From positions 663,036 through 727,035 of the forward strand of contig CM068323.1 of assembly GCA_034766995.1 (NCBI GenBank): a stretch of DNA of 64,000 bases, written 5' to 3'. Each line of letters opens with the position of its first letter. The first letter of the stretch is position 1. The DNA comes from Acanthacorydalis orientalis (lineage: Eukaryota; Arthropoda; Insecta; Megaloptera; Corydalidae). This document shows, piece by piece, positions 34,316 to 44,985 of the stretch. Below the pieces are notes generated by a model. The model did no database searches and was not told the DNA's origin. It worked only from the letters and a program-made list of their open reading frames with translations. The position numbers and the translations under genes are program-made.

Positions 34316-35095
34316 TTATTCTTTTAACTTTAACATTTCTCTAAATTTAACAAACTTGGCTTTACATAATGATTTAGTCAATATATCCGCAACATTGTTT
34401 TCTGTTTCAACTTTAATTACATCGATAATTTCCTTTTCATAATTTTCATTTACGTAATGATACTGAACTTCAATATGCTTTGAATTTTTTGGGAAATTTC
34501 CACACTTTTCAATAGTTAACGCACCTGAATTATCCTCATATATTTTAACTGGTTCACTCATATCAATATTAAAAGTTTCGATCAACATTTTACGTATAAA
34601 ATTCACATATGTTACAGCCTCTGACAATGCAACATACTCAGCAAAAGTGGATGATTTTACAACAGAATTTTGCTTGTGTTTTCCAGTGTATTACATTTCC
34701 ATAAAGTCTAATCGCATAACCTGAAGTAGATTTTCTGTCTACAATATCTCCTGTCCAATCAGCATCAACATAACAATCCAATATTTCTGATCCTTTTACT
34801 TTATTATAATTTAACTTCACATTTTTAGTCAGATATAAATACTTTAAACCTCTTAGAGCATATTTATAATGTATTTGATCATAGCTACCTTGGAATCGAC
34901 GTAGATACTTTACACTGAATGCTATGTCTGGACTTGTGCCTGTACTAATGTACAAAAGTTCTCCAATCAAATTTCTACATTTTAAATAATTATTCATTTC
35001 TCAGCTGATTGTAACTTAAAATTTACTTCCATCGGTGTATTATATAGTTTTGCATTTTCTAGAGTATATTTCTTTGCTAAAGATTCAATTTAATT
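34316..35095 (-). pseudogene. Ty1/Copia element W: end of reverse transcriptase and RNase H
   Basis: On the minus strand: ESLAKKYTLENAKLYNTPME, then CRNLIGELLYISTGTSPDI, LRGLKYLYLTKNVKLNY, CYVDADWTGDIVDRKSTSGY (RNase H start), then a frameshift near 34650, SEAVTYVNFIRKML, IYEDNSGALTI, SKHIEVQYHYV and VADILTKSL. This is the standard 3' end of a Copia polyprotein. The 5' part of the same or a sister element is at 37601-38550; a Gypsy element lies between. 34133-34315 is probably 3' UTR or LTR but matches nothing else here. Confidence 0.85.
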
Positions 35096-35143
35096 TGTTT
35101 GGCTTAATGTCATTTCATTTTTCTTTTCATCATAATCAATATC

Positions 35144-35337
35144 TGTTTCAGGATGGATTGTTTTAATAGTCACTCCACTTTATTGAATCCCAATTTATGT
35201 CTCTTGATTGCCATGACATATCAAAACTCTCTTCTGCTGCCGCTTCCTAGGCCCGACTGCCTGTCCTTCTCTACACAACCAGTAATCCATAGAGACGGTT
35301 CTCTCCGTCTCCCTCTAGTACGTATGGTACCGTAACA
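35144..35337 (-). mobile_element. 3' LTR of Gypsy element Z
   Basis: 194 bp; minus-strand start TGTTACGGTACCATACG, end CCATCCTGAAACA. It is a direct repeat of 37422-37600. A purine tract (minus-strand AAAGGAAAAAGGAGAGGG, 35338-35355) immediately precedes it, as expected for the polypurine tract. Confidence 0.88.
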
Positions 35338-35355
35338 CCCTCTCCTTTTTCCTTT

Positions 35356-37403
35356 AAATTCATAATCTGTAATAAAATCTTTAAATTTTCCCGGAACTTT
35401 TGTACGCCTCAGTGGTACAATCGCTGGAGTCGTCAGTTCTGATTTTGAAATAGTAACCAAGTTCCCTGTCGTGAATCTGTTCGCGTCATGTTCGGAGATT
35501 TGTTCCTTGATTTCGAGCCTGGTTCTTGTTGTGAATCTCTGGAGTTACCTTCGCTCTCGGTAACAGACTTTGTCGTTGAAACGAAGACGACGAGTCTGTT
35601 ACGGATGATTGAATTCGCAAAGTCTCCAGGCATTGAGAAAGGTTTGTCGTAGGTCGAATATGAATCGAGTTGCGTCCGTAATCTGTTCCATCGATATTAA
35701 TAACATAGTCTCGGTCACCGGACTTATTCACTATTTTCTCCTTTTCCCACGTTATGTCACCAGAGATGTGTCCATATATCCTTTTGTATACACCCGCACG
35801 CCTTTCAAGAATCCGTTAATCTCTTTTTCTTCCTTCTGCGAGTGTTGTGGTATCATCGTTATTGCCGATTTTAAAGCAGTGTTTTACCAGCCCCAAGGTC
35901 AGACACGCCTTTTCAGAGAGGAGTGCACCATGGTTAACGTTGGCGACGTGAAACATTAGACAAAATTTCTTGTTTTTGTGTAAACAGAGTACGTCTACCG
36001 AACCAAGTGTATCGATACTACTTCCGCCAAAGCTTTTTAACCGATGCGATGACTTTTTTATCTTCGGATTCGATTGTTTTACTAGCTTGCGATATTCCTT
36101 AAATCCGATGACGTTCGCCTCGGAGCATGTGTCAAGGTCGCACGGAATTTTGGTCCGATTCTCTCCAAATTAAGTTTTAAGTGAACCGTTCCTTTTCTCT
36201 TTTCCGCTCGGAAGTTGGAAACGACATAAATGTTCAAATAATCCTCTTCGTCGTATGTTTCTGAATCAGATTCCGTCGACCCGTCTTGAATTTTATTCAC
36301 TGCCTTTTTCTTCGCTTTTCTCATGTTTCGTGTTTGATGTCCGAATTTTTTTCTTTTTACAGACGACCGACAAGTGATTACGTCCTTCGCACGATGGAGA
36401 TTTTTTACCCCGAGCCGGACAGAGATGTTTTTTGAACTCGTTTAGAGTTCCACAAAATCGACATTGCTTATGTGAATCTACGTTTTTATTTTGAATATTA
36501 TTGACAGTTTCTTCCTCTGAAATGGTTTCCTTGAACCTTTCCTCAGTTATCTCGTTAATTTTGCATGCATTTTTAACCTTCTCTAATGTCAAATCATCAG
36601 AGTTTTTACGTAGAAACTTCTTTTTTAAATACGGGTCGCGAATTCCAAATGCCGATCTGTCGCGTAGCATCGTATCTACCGACACGTTTTCATTATATTT
36701 ACAAACTTCTATAATTTTCCCGAGTCTCATATAATACGAGTCGAATGTTTCGCTTTCGAGTCGGTTACATGCGTGAAACGTATATCTCTCATAAAGAAGG
36801 TTTCCTTCCGATACGAGACATTTTTTACGGCATTTAACGCATTTGCCGCGGAGGTTTTATCTTCGTCTGTCAGGTGAAAACAAGCGTATTTCTTTTTCGC
36901 TCGATCCCCGATTATCGATAAAAGGATGTTAATTTTTTTACTTCCATGCCGTTTTCACGAGTGTCGATGCCAGTCGCTATGCAGTAAGTCTCACAGTTTT
37001 GTTTGAATAACTTGAAGTTTTCATTTATATTCCCCGTGTCCACATCGAGAGGTTGAGACCAGGGAATGGACTGAGTGATCTGCATGTCCCTATTTTCGTA
37101 GTTTCACGTTGTTGATGTAGACGCTTCACACCGGAAATTAACACGTCGATTCTGTTCCTGAATTTGGCATTGTAGATTCGTGAGAGATCGACTGATTTGC
37201 TGCAAGCACTCCACATTGTTCCTTGCTTCTTTAGCATATCGGTTCTGCATTTGTTGCGGTAGAATCGTTTGAGACGATAGAAATTCTGTCGATTTGGAAT
37301 CGGTCACGGCGGCGTTTTATTTGACAGTTACGGGCGTTCGAAACTTTTATCGAAAATCGAACTGATTAATGGTGTTTTTTCTAGAGTCTCTGTATTTACA
37401 AGA
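35356..37403 (-). pseudogene. Gypsy element Z internal region: gag, protease, integrase tail; RT deleted
   Basis: Gag has KLKIIEVCKYN-like helices (RLGKIIEVCKYNENVSVDTM, NACKINEITEERF) and a zinc region CRFCGTLNEFKKHLC followed by CEGRNHLSVVC. Next is the Gag/Pol junction (YVVSNFRAEKRKGTVHLKL) and a protease whose active site reads DTCSEANVI instead of DTGxE, followed by HRLKSFGGSS and FCLMFHVANV. Coding then jumps to an integrase C-terminal piece (SGDRDYVINIDGTDYGRN, SIHIRPT) near 35620-35730. Reverse transcriptase, RNase H and integrase core are missing, leaving a 2.4-kb non-autonomous copy. Confidence 0.78.
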
Positions 37404-37421
37404 GCATCACTTCTGACACTA
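37404..37421 (-). promoter_or_regulatory. Primer binding site of Gypsy element Z
   Basis: Minus-strand TAGTGTCAGAAGTGATGC lies directly inside the 5' LTR. It resembles the TGGTGTCAGAAGTGGG primer site common in Gypsy elements. Confidence 0.6.
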
Positions 37422-37600
37422 TGTTTCAGGATGGATTGTTTTAATAGTCGCTCCACTTTATTGAATCCCAATTTGTGTCTTGATTGCCACGGTACGTCAA
37501 AACTCCCTTTTTGCTGCCGCCTCCTCGGCCCGACTGCCTGTCCCTCTCCACACAACCGGTAAACCGTAGAGACGGTTCTCTCCGTCTCCCTCTAGTACAT
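37422..37600 (-). mobile_element. 5' LTR of Gypsy element Z, truncated at its outer end
   Basis: Direct repeat of 35144-35337 but lacking about 15 bp at its outer end: it begins TGTACTAGAGG where the 3' LTR begins TGTTACGGTACCATACG. It abuts Copia protease. Loss of the end explains the absence of a target duplication. Confidence 0.85.
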
Positions 37601-38550
37601 TGTTCTGTCAACAATTTTTCATCATTTACAATATAGTCTGTACACCTACTATCCAAAATCCAGTCTATTTGATTTTGACCTACGCTTACATTACAAATTA
37701 CCTCGGCTGTATTTGCTTCTTCATTAAATGCGCTACCTGGACCGTGCGATGACATCCGCCGGTAACCCCGATGACTCGATGATAAGTCGGCTGCACCTCT
37801 GTAGCTGCCTCTGCCCTTGAAGTTTCCTCGTTGCTTGCCTCGGCCTCGTGACCGACCTTGACTGTATCCGCCACGTCCTTATAGTCTAGTAGATTTCCTT
37901 TGATAACGATCCTTTTGTAAATGTCCGGGTTTTCGACAACTGTAGCTGTAGTTGTATTTCCTTCACTCTTCTCACTTTGATTTTTCTCTTCTAAAGCTTT
38001 CAGTTTTATTTTACTTTTTAAATGTTGAAACAGTTTTTTCTTGTTCTGGCAGCACATCAATTAAATCTTCTTAGTGGCTATACGTTTGTGGTAGCGCCTT
38101 CAGAGCATGTATCTCAATTTTTCTTGTTCACTTATTTGTACTCCTGCAGCTTTGAGTCCGTTTGCTGCTCTCTCAAATTCATCGAAGAATGTTGTCACTT
38201 CTTAGAAGTCTTTCAACTTAATGCTTTCTAATTCATTCCTGCATACAATCTGTAGAGTCGTCGATTGTCTCGAATACATTTCATCAAACTTTTTTAATAT
38301 CTTGTACATAGAATCCAGGTCTCCAATATATTCCAACTGTTTGTTTAAAATTGTACTATATATGTAGTTCATTGTCTTTGATATCTTTCGATTTCCACTG
38401 CTCAATTTTATCTGTGGCGGTCTTCTCTCTTTCAGCCACAACTGAACACTCTTTATATTCTAAAAACTCCAATATTCTCTATTTCCAATTTGCATACTCA
38501 GATCCATCAAAAATTGGTATCATCACTTCATCAATTTTCATGTAAGCCAT
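37601..38550 (-). pseudogene. Ty1/Copia element W: gag and protease start
   Basis: Gag starts at ATG 38550 with MAYMKIDEVMIPIFDGSEYA, then a stop replaces Tyr after NWK. It continues in several frames: RRPPQIKLSSGNRKI, IYSTILNKQLEYIGDLDSMY, TTFFDEFERAANGLKAAGVQ, a decayed zinc knuckle (CRKPGHLQKDC-like), a Gly/Arg-rich tail, and protease NQIDWILDSRCTDYIVNDEK, where the catalytic D-S-G reads DSR. The Gypsy Z 5' LTR interrupts right after this. Confidence 0.82.
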
Positions 38551-39200
38551 CTTGTCTTTGTTTCTCTTTTGTTGTCAGATTCACTTTGTTTGTTTTGTCT
38601 TTTTCACCAACCATGGACCTCTGCCAGGAAGAATACTGGATTTTGTACAATTTATATGATATTCGGCTCTTCGTCGAGAAGACAATGTACCCCCTCGTAT
38701 TGTTTATGTTGTTAGACTCTTTTTTTTGTTTGTAAATCACTACTCCTTTCGATATGACGATTGAGTCGGTGCAGTCAATTTATGAAGACTTTCTGTAAAG
38801 TCAACCTGCGCACACTTATTAATTTAATGATAAGTGTATTTTATTTAGAATGAATATTAGACTCTGATACCGTAAATGGAAATGCTTTAATTTGAATTGT
38901 GTATCGGTACAAAGTCTAAACTGTGGTGTGTATGAATTACACTGATTTCTGGTACTAGTTCTGTGTTTGAATTACACTATGTTTTGGAGCACTGTTTCGT
39001 GTATGAATTACACCGTGTTGTTATGTGTACTTGGTCTTCTCCAAACCTACTCGTGGACTCACTCTCTGTGTTTGTACTCGGAACGTACTTTTGATTGTGT
39101 ACTCTGAACTTACTCTTGTGTTACTTTACAACTTTATATTCTTTTATTTACCGTTAACTAGAATTTGTAAGTAACGTGTGCGGTGACAAGTTTCATGTTA
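38551..39200 (-). other. Copia W leader and possible 5' LTR
   Basis: No gene. On the minus strand GGTATCAGAGTC at about 38866-38877 resembles the Copia primer site TGGTATCAGAGC (initiator tRNA-Met 3' end), placing the LTR end just to its right. A TGTCACCGCACACG start near 39195 is a candidate LTR beginning. No matching 3' LTR was found at 34.1-34.3 kb. Confidence 0.4.
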
Positions 39201-39540
39201 TTCTCGATTGCAAATCTTGACAGTGGTTACAAATTGATACATGCTGTTGATTGATTAATGATTGTAGCTTCAACACTATAGGTTTTTAAGGAAGACTACA
39301 TATGAATCTTAAAGGCTATTGGGGCCTTGTTGAATGTGTACGCTTAGTTCGAGATTAAGTTAAATATCGATGCTTAAAATATGACATGTGCTTTGCAGAA
39401 CGTATACTAATATGAGGTCGTAAGCAATAGTTAACGGAATTTATAATTGTATTATTAATATTATAGATTCGGTTTTAGAACGTCTTTCGACGTTGTCCGA
39501 CGGCAAGTTTCCACTGTCTCGTATCGTTCCGTTCGTTCTC
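39201..39540. other. No gene seen
   Basis: AT-rich sequence without recognised features. Confidence 0.4.
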
Positions 39541-39915
39541 TCTCAGGTCTCTTGCGCTCATCGACCTCTTAACTCCCTCTATCCAGCCCTTCCTCGGTCT
39601 TCCTGTTTTCTCTCGGTACCGGACTCATCACTTTCCTTGGCAATCTCTCCTCTTCCGTTCGGTGCACGAGTCCATACCATATCGACTGCTTCCTCTCGAT
39701 ACCCCCCATCACTGTTCCTTCCGTGCCCGTTTGCTGTTTCACCACTCCGTTCCTAATTCTGTCCAGGCGAGATATTCGTGTCGATCTGCGTAATGCATCC
39801 GTTTCTGTAGCTTCGACTCTTCTCATGTTTTCGGTCAATTTCCAAGTTTTAGATCCACATAGTAAGCTGGTTTTGAAATCGTCTCTTCGTTTAAGCTTGA
39901 ATTCGACTAATTAAA
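39541..39915 (-). pseudogene. RTE-like non-LTR endonuclease/RT, C-terminal tail
   Basis: Minus strand: TENMRRVEATETDALRRSTR, ISRLDRIRNGVV, GGIERKQSIWYGLVHRT, RLPRKVMSPVPRENRKTEEG and, after a shift, WIEGVKRSMSARDL. This tail is very common in insect genomes, in predicted endonuclease-reverse transcriptases with the IERKQLVWYGHVQR motif. Upstream decayed sequence reaches about 39915. The rest of the element is absent. Confidence 0.85.
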
Positions 39916-40539
39916 TAATCATTTAAGCTTTCATGCGTGTCGTTTGTTGTGACTCTTGTCTGCTTTTTCACAAGAGGCCGACGAGTTTACCTCTAAATTC
40001 ACGAGTTTTGTTTTCTTGAAAACACATCTAGTTGATATGTTAATGCAGTAGCGTTCTCAGTGAGTTGAACCTGCCAATTCTATATAATATTAGAAGTTCG
40101 GAATTTCTGAAATATAACTTCGTATAGGATGAATAGAGTCGATCGAATCAACCGTCTTTGTCACGTTGCCGTTCGTAAATCCATTATGTGATGGCACACG
40201 CCACGTCTATTCAGAATTTTTTCTAGCGTAGGATTTTTACAGCAGCGCATCCTGAAGTCCTCGTACCGTTCGTTCGTCTCTCACGCCGGCTCGGTTCGGT
40301 ACGCGGCGCCGGTTCGGTCCTCGCTACCGATCGCGTTTATAAAACGACTCGGAATCGGCTGTCCTTGTCGTTTTTTTTTTTAAAAAAAACAACTTCGTAT
40401 CGAATCCGCCTAAAACAGTGATTTTTTATCGATGCATTTGTGTGTGTGCGCGAAAAGTAGTAAAAGTAACATCGAGCGTCGTTCGAATCTTCGAGTGCGT
40501 CCTCGACCTCCTGTCCAGGTGGCCCGCACGGGCGCGCGC
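39916..40539. other. No gene seen; becomes CpG-rich after 40240
   Basis: No recognised gene. 40240-40350 is rich in CG and leads into the repeat below. Confidence 0.4.
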
Positions 40540-41010
40540 GCTTCGAGGCTCTGCAGGAGAGACGCGTCCGCGAGTGCTCGCTTTTTGATTATCAGATCGG
40601 GCGTACGACCGTCGGGCAAAACTAGCTTACAGTAGATTCGTTTCAGTTAAGTGTTCTGTGGTTCCTGTCCGAGATGGAGAGAGATTAAAGAGCGCGTCGC
40701 ACTCAATCACAGGTTTAGTATGTCTGTATTTTTTGCAAGTGAAAAGCGTTTTATTTAAGAATTATTAGAACTGTTCATAGCCGCGGATATTTGTCGTATG
40801 TTAGCTTTGCACCTGCGTTTTCTCTCGTGCTAGGGGTTTGTCGCGCATCGATTCGGGAGGGATTCGCCTGGAGAAGTCTCGCTTAAACGCCTAGCGTATG
40901 AAAGACGTCGTGACTCCCGTACGGCGAATCAGTAGGGTGAGACGTGCGCCGTCGTCCGTACCGTTGAAGCGGTCATCCATCGACCGGATGATATATCGGC
41001 GACGAATTCA
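40540..41010 (+). repeat. Unnamed CpG-rich repeat family, copy 2
   Basis: Parallel to 9690-10115: GATCGGGCGTACGACCGTCGG, GTTCCTGTCCGAGATGGAGA, GAGATTAAAGAGCG, TCTCGTGCTAGGGG, GACGTCGTGACTCCCGT and GATATATCGGCGACG in the same order. No conserved open frame. Confidence 0.6.
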
Positions 41011-41639
41011 GGGATGAGCTGGTTGGCAGTAGGTCGCGTGTGGGCTGGCTCGTAGTCCGGCATTTTCAAGAAACAGTTGTAAACTTAGCGAATATCAATT
41101 AGCCATAGATTGCAAAAACAGTTTAATACCACTTCGTTGGTTTTCAATGGAGAAGTTGAAAAAGTCAAAATGAAAGTCTTAATTCAGGACTTACATACGT
41201 TAATCATTATAATACACCTACTTTTATCACAGCTCCTTGTTTCTGTACAATCATTACTCGATCAGAAAACTTTCCCGACTCTGTGTGAATGGAGATGGAG
41301 GGTAGATTGATCGCGTCTATGGGGACGAAGGGACTATTTTTCCGTGCCCACAGCAACGATACGTTGTACCGTTTCCTCCAAATCGCGAAAGTTCGGGTGC
41401 AGATACAGATCGGTAGAGCCGTGGGGAGCATCGTGTTAGAGACCGAACCACCAGTGATAAAGAGTGATCATTCAGTAACGGAGGGAGGGTATGTTATTGC
41501 CCACAGCAGCGGGGCACTGTATTACCTCTTCTGAGTGGTGGAAACCGGGTGCCGTCACTGATTCGTGGAGCTGTGATGAGCGTTCGCCATACAGGGCGAA
41601 CCGCCTGTTTAATTGAAAACAGCAGTGTAACACCTCGAG
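41011..41639. other. No gene seen
   Basis: Mixed-composition sequence. An inverted string with CACAGCAACGA/ CACAGCAGCGG occurs twice (about 41349 and 41500); nothing else recognised. Confidence 0.35.
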
Positions 41640-41740
41640 ACAGACAGAGCAAAGATATTCTGTCTGGCATGAGTCCGAAGGCCCCTTGTTAAACTTGAGT
41701 ACCAAACGTTAATGCTTATGGCTCGCGCTGCTCAAAACTT
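41640..41740 (-). mobile_element. Fragment of Jockey-like 3' UTR
   Basis: On the minus strand GCGCGAGCCATAAGCATTAACG...TTGGTACTCAAG...GGGGCCTTC parallels 565-630 and 25810-25860 of the position-1 family. No coding part adjoins it. Confidence 0.55.
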
Positions 41741-42895
41741 GAACTCGTTACGATATCACGCAGATTTTCTTTAAGTTGTGTAGCAATGGACATATTTTCA
41801 GAACGTATTACAAATCGTTAATTGTGACTGCAATGAGTATCTGCGTCAACACAGCAGGCGACCTTTTCTTTTTCATCATTCAATCACATGTATCCACGAT
41901 TATTCGGACATGGCGTGGGCATATTTTCAAAGCGGTACTTTATATTACTTCTAATGTTATGTTATTTTTTTTATTATTGAAATTTTGTCGTTGATTTCTA
42001 ACTATGTACTCTCAATTCATATATTTCTTCCACTGACTAAATATGAAATATTAAAATATTGTCCTTGTGCACGCGAAATGAACGACGCGAATTATACAAA
42101 ATAAATTTGTTCAAAACAGTTTACAAAAGATAAGGCTACAATGAAGCGAGTTTTGTTTTGGTGTTACAAAAACTTCGTTTGAAAAAACACAAGCGGACTT
42201 TATTATAAAATTACATAGATGTTACTCTATAAATGCAATTATAACAAATCTATTTAAATCTGAATTTGTATCGGTTTATATACTTTTCCGATATTATTAT
42301 TCGATGGGAACTGTCTATTCGGCTTCCCATGGCGTTGTCCGGTACGGATGTTCGTGTCTGTCGCTATTCGATCGGAACTGTCGATTCAGCTTCTTACAGA
42401 ACTCGGATGATGTCGTCTAGTCCGGATGTTTATTATTTATTAATGATGGACACTGTCTATGTGAGCTTCTCGTAGACATTACCTGAATTATGTGAATATA
42501 TAACTAACGTGTCGTCGACATGTTTTTCGCACTCCTCTCGGATGCTGGCTATCTGATGCACTGTGTGTGCAGGCTGTTGTCGTGCCTGTGTGTGGCCGCC
42601 TGTTGGTTTTCTCTTCTTCTTTCCCACGCGGTGTCATCGATTCCATCTTTGTTTTCAGTCCTTGCTGACGCTGTAATCATTCTGTGTACACGTGGTAGGA
42701 GATACCACTCGTCGATCCATCCTTAATAGTTTACTATGTCTCTAGAGCGGTAGAGGGGTCGGTTGTGCACTAAATTATGGGTAAAATCAGCACGAAATAC
42801 ACAGTCACTTATGAGGGACTAGAAGAATCCCGAACACCGTGTATACGGACTATTTTTGAACAATCATGTAGAGTCAAATGTTTCCAAAAAAGAGC
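41741..42895. other. No gene; degenerate local repeat at 42300-42470
   Basis: Units of about 65-70 bp starting ATTCGATGGGAACTGTCTAT and ATTCGATCGGAACTGTCGAT, each leading to a GTCCGG..CGGATGTT segment, with a weaker third unit. No coding match. Confidence 0.45.
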
Positions 42896-43720
42896 TGCCG
42901 TTTCGATTCATTCGAAGAGTATTGTGGGGTAACGCGGTTAATTTACAATGAATAATACTAAACTTATGGACTGAAACGTGTGAATCCAAAGGGTTGTTCA
43001 CTTCTAAATCATCAAAAAAAAAAAAAAAAAAATAGTTATAGGGAAAAGTATTTTTCTGTCAAAAATTCAAATCGATTTCACGCCAGAGTGTTCCCTTCAG
43101 AAAGTTAACCAAGATTTCACCATTTTCAATTTTATTTTTATCCATATATTCCTTCAAGCAATCATACATATTTAGGTATACCTAAAAAATATCTTAACAT
43201 CTTAGCTCGTAGCGGAATTATCTAACCGGTTGAATTTTCCAAGTCTATGAAATTCCTATCTCCTTGAATTCTTTGGTTAGAAATGGTATCAATATTAAAA
43301 TATTTTGGCTGAATAAAAAAACCCGTTTTACCAAAAAAAACTCTTGTCGTAAGTAGTCGGAATGCAAACCATCAAAAGGATTTAGTAACTACATCCGACA
43401 TTTTATTCAAATCCGAATCTAATAGATTTTTATCTGTTAAAGTCTGCCTCAATAAATCAATGCGACATGCACCAAATAACTCGAATGTGTATTCTACAAT
43501 ATCTTGTATAATTCCTCTTGAAATATTAGGATTCGAATACAGCTTTGCGAGATAAGTTATGGCGGCATCATACATACATTGTTTTACATCTGCAGCAACT
43601 ACAATTATTACAAGTTTTATTGTGAACAATTGATGTACATAAGTTTGGATCTACAAGGTTACTCTCCATGAACGATCATCATTATCATGGTTATGATTAT
43701 ATGAACTCATGCTGAGTGTA
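42896..43720 (-). pseudogene. Pseudogene of an unnamed recurrent (transposon-associated) protein family
   Basis: Minus-strand frames give, in order: VKQCMYDAAITYLAKLYSNP, NISRGIIQDIVEYTFELFG, QPKYFNIDTISNQRI, IPLRAKMLRYF, NMYDCLKEYMDKNK, VNFLKGTLWREI and FFDDLEVNNPLDSHVSVHK. The spacing and the closing motif match a family I know only as uncharacterised proteins expanded in many animals, with the pattern LYFDD.E..NPLGSH.G.HK. It is broken by stops and at least three frameshifts, and a T run at 43020 replaces part of it. I do not know its biochemical role. Confidence 0.5.
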
Positions 43721-43789
43721 ATATTATCATCTATTGATAAATTTCTCGTATTTTCAATCGCAGTTTTCTTGTTCGAAATAAAAAAATGC

Positions 43790-44108
43790 TTGCCTGGGCG
43801 AGGCTTGCGATGAACGTTCATCTAGCGCGTACGTCAGGGGCTTATGTTTTCGCTGACTGTTGGCGGGAATGGCGCCGGTCTGCAGAGCAGTCAGATGCGC
43901 GACTGCCTGGCGCAAAGCAGAAAGCTCCCCGGCGATCTTGTTAGTCGGGGTTGATGGCGAGCCGATGCCAGATGATGGTGTGGAATGACATAGCCATGAC
44001 GGCGTTGATTACTTTTGCCGTTGCTGTTCTCGGTGGTGGTCTCTTCTCGCGCTCTTGCATCGTAGCGTAGAGCTCATTCTCCGTATGCTCGTCTCCCAAG
44101 TGTGCCAT
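43790..44108 (-). pseudogene. Gypsy-like element X: gag N-terminal fragment
   Basis: ATG at 44108 begins MAHLGDEHTENELYATMQER. After a frameshift near 43970 the frame continues TPTNKIAGELSALRQAVAHL, TALQTGAIPANSQRKH and PLTYALDER, resembling the start of retrotransposon Gag. It follows the LTR, primer site and leader of family X in the correct orientation. The rest of the element is missing left of 43790. Confidence 0.55.
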
Positions 44109-44627
44109 GGCTCAGTCGGTCGATGAACTCAAGGCCAAGGCTGCTCTCGTGGAGCAGAAAACAAGAAGCGAGGGAAGAATGTGTTGAGTCATTGTGTCGT
44201 GGCGTACTCGAAAAAAAAATTGCACACGTTACGCACGTTGACAAGCACTGTGTGCGTGAAAGAAGGGAGAGAGAGAAAGAGACGGAGCAGTGTGAGCAGA
44301 GTGATGCGCGAAGCGCGAATCGGTGTTGCTAACTGCTCGCTGCTCGTTTGGAATGTCAGGGGCGAGAGGCGGGACGCTCGACAGATCGGTTAGCTGCGGC
44401 TGTTGCCGTATTGTTGCTGCCGCTGCGGATTGTTGCCGGCCGGTAAAGATGGCCGATTTGAAGGCCACGCGGCAAAATAACACACGATGCTACTAAAATC
44501 CGACAGTGTCCAGTCGTTGGCACATTGTTTTTCGTGTTTTTCAATACTGCACACACACACACCACTGCACTTGTCACTCGCGATTTGCGATCACCACTAT
44601 GGGGTGATCACGTCGGAGTCATCACTT
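44109..44627 (-). other. Leader and primer binding site of element X
   Basis: Minus-strand TGATGACTCCGACGTG at about 44609-44624 lies just inside the LTR and resembles the tRNA-Arg-type primer site TGGTGACCCCGACGTG. The remaining 480 bp are leader without a gene; a CA run lies at 44546-44563. Confidence 0.5.
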
Positions 44628-44838
44628 TGGAGACTCATCGCCGGGCGATCAGTTCCCTAATTGTTACTAGCGCGAGGACGAGGATCGTGTGGGTGCAGGT
44701 TCTCAATAAATGAATAGTCAGGATTCGGTATCGAAATGCTTTATTCAGGACTAACGCACAAACTCGACACGTGTGGCGAGTCCCGAGGCTTAGCAATAGC
44801 CGAGAACGAGACGCGTGCTAACCGGAACTCTTCTCGAA

Positions 44839-44843
44839 CTGAA
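44839..44843. repeat. 5-bp target duplication of element Y, left
   Basis: CTGAA, repeated at 46334-46338. Confidence 0.7.
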
Positions 44844-44985
44844 TGTCATGGTTAGTACTTGATTAGTAAGTGCTGCCCTCATTTGAGTCTCTTTGTTAAC
44901 AGGAGAGACAACCAGTCAGTGTAAACGAGAGTGTCGTTCAATAATTATCTCCCGTCACACTCCACTGTATTTTATCAATTTTTAG
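44844..44985 (+). mobile_element. Element Y: LTR start in inverted orientation
   Basis: Plus-strand TGTCATGGTTAGTACTTG onward matches the first 140 bp of the Y LTR, whose normal copy (46138-46333) reads on the minus strand. A regular LTR element would have a direct repeat here. Confidence 0.8.
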
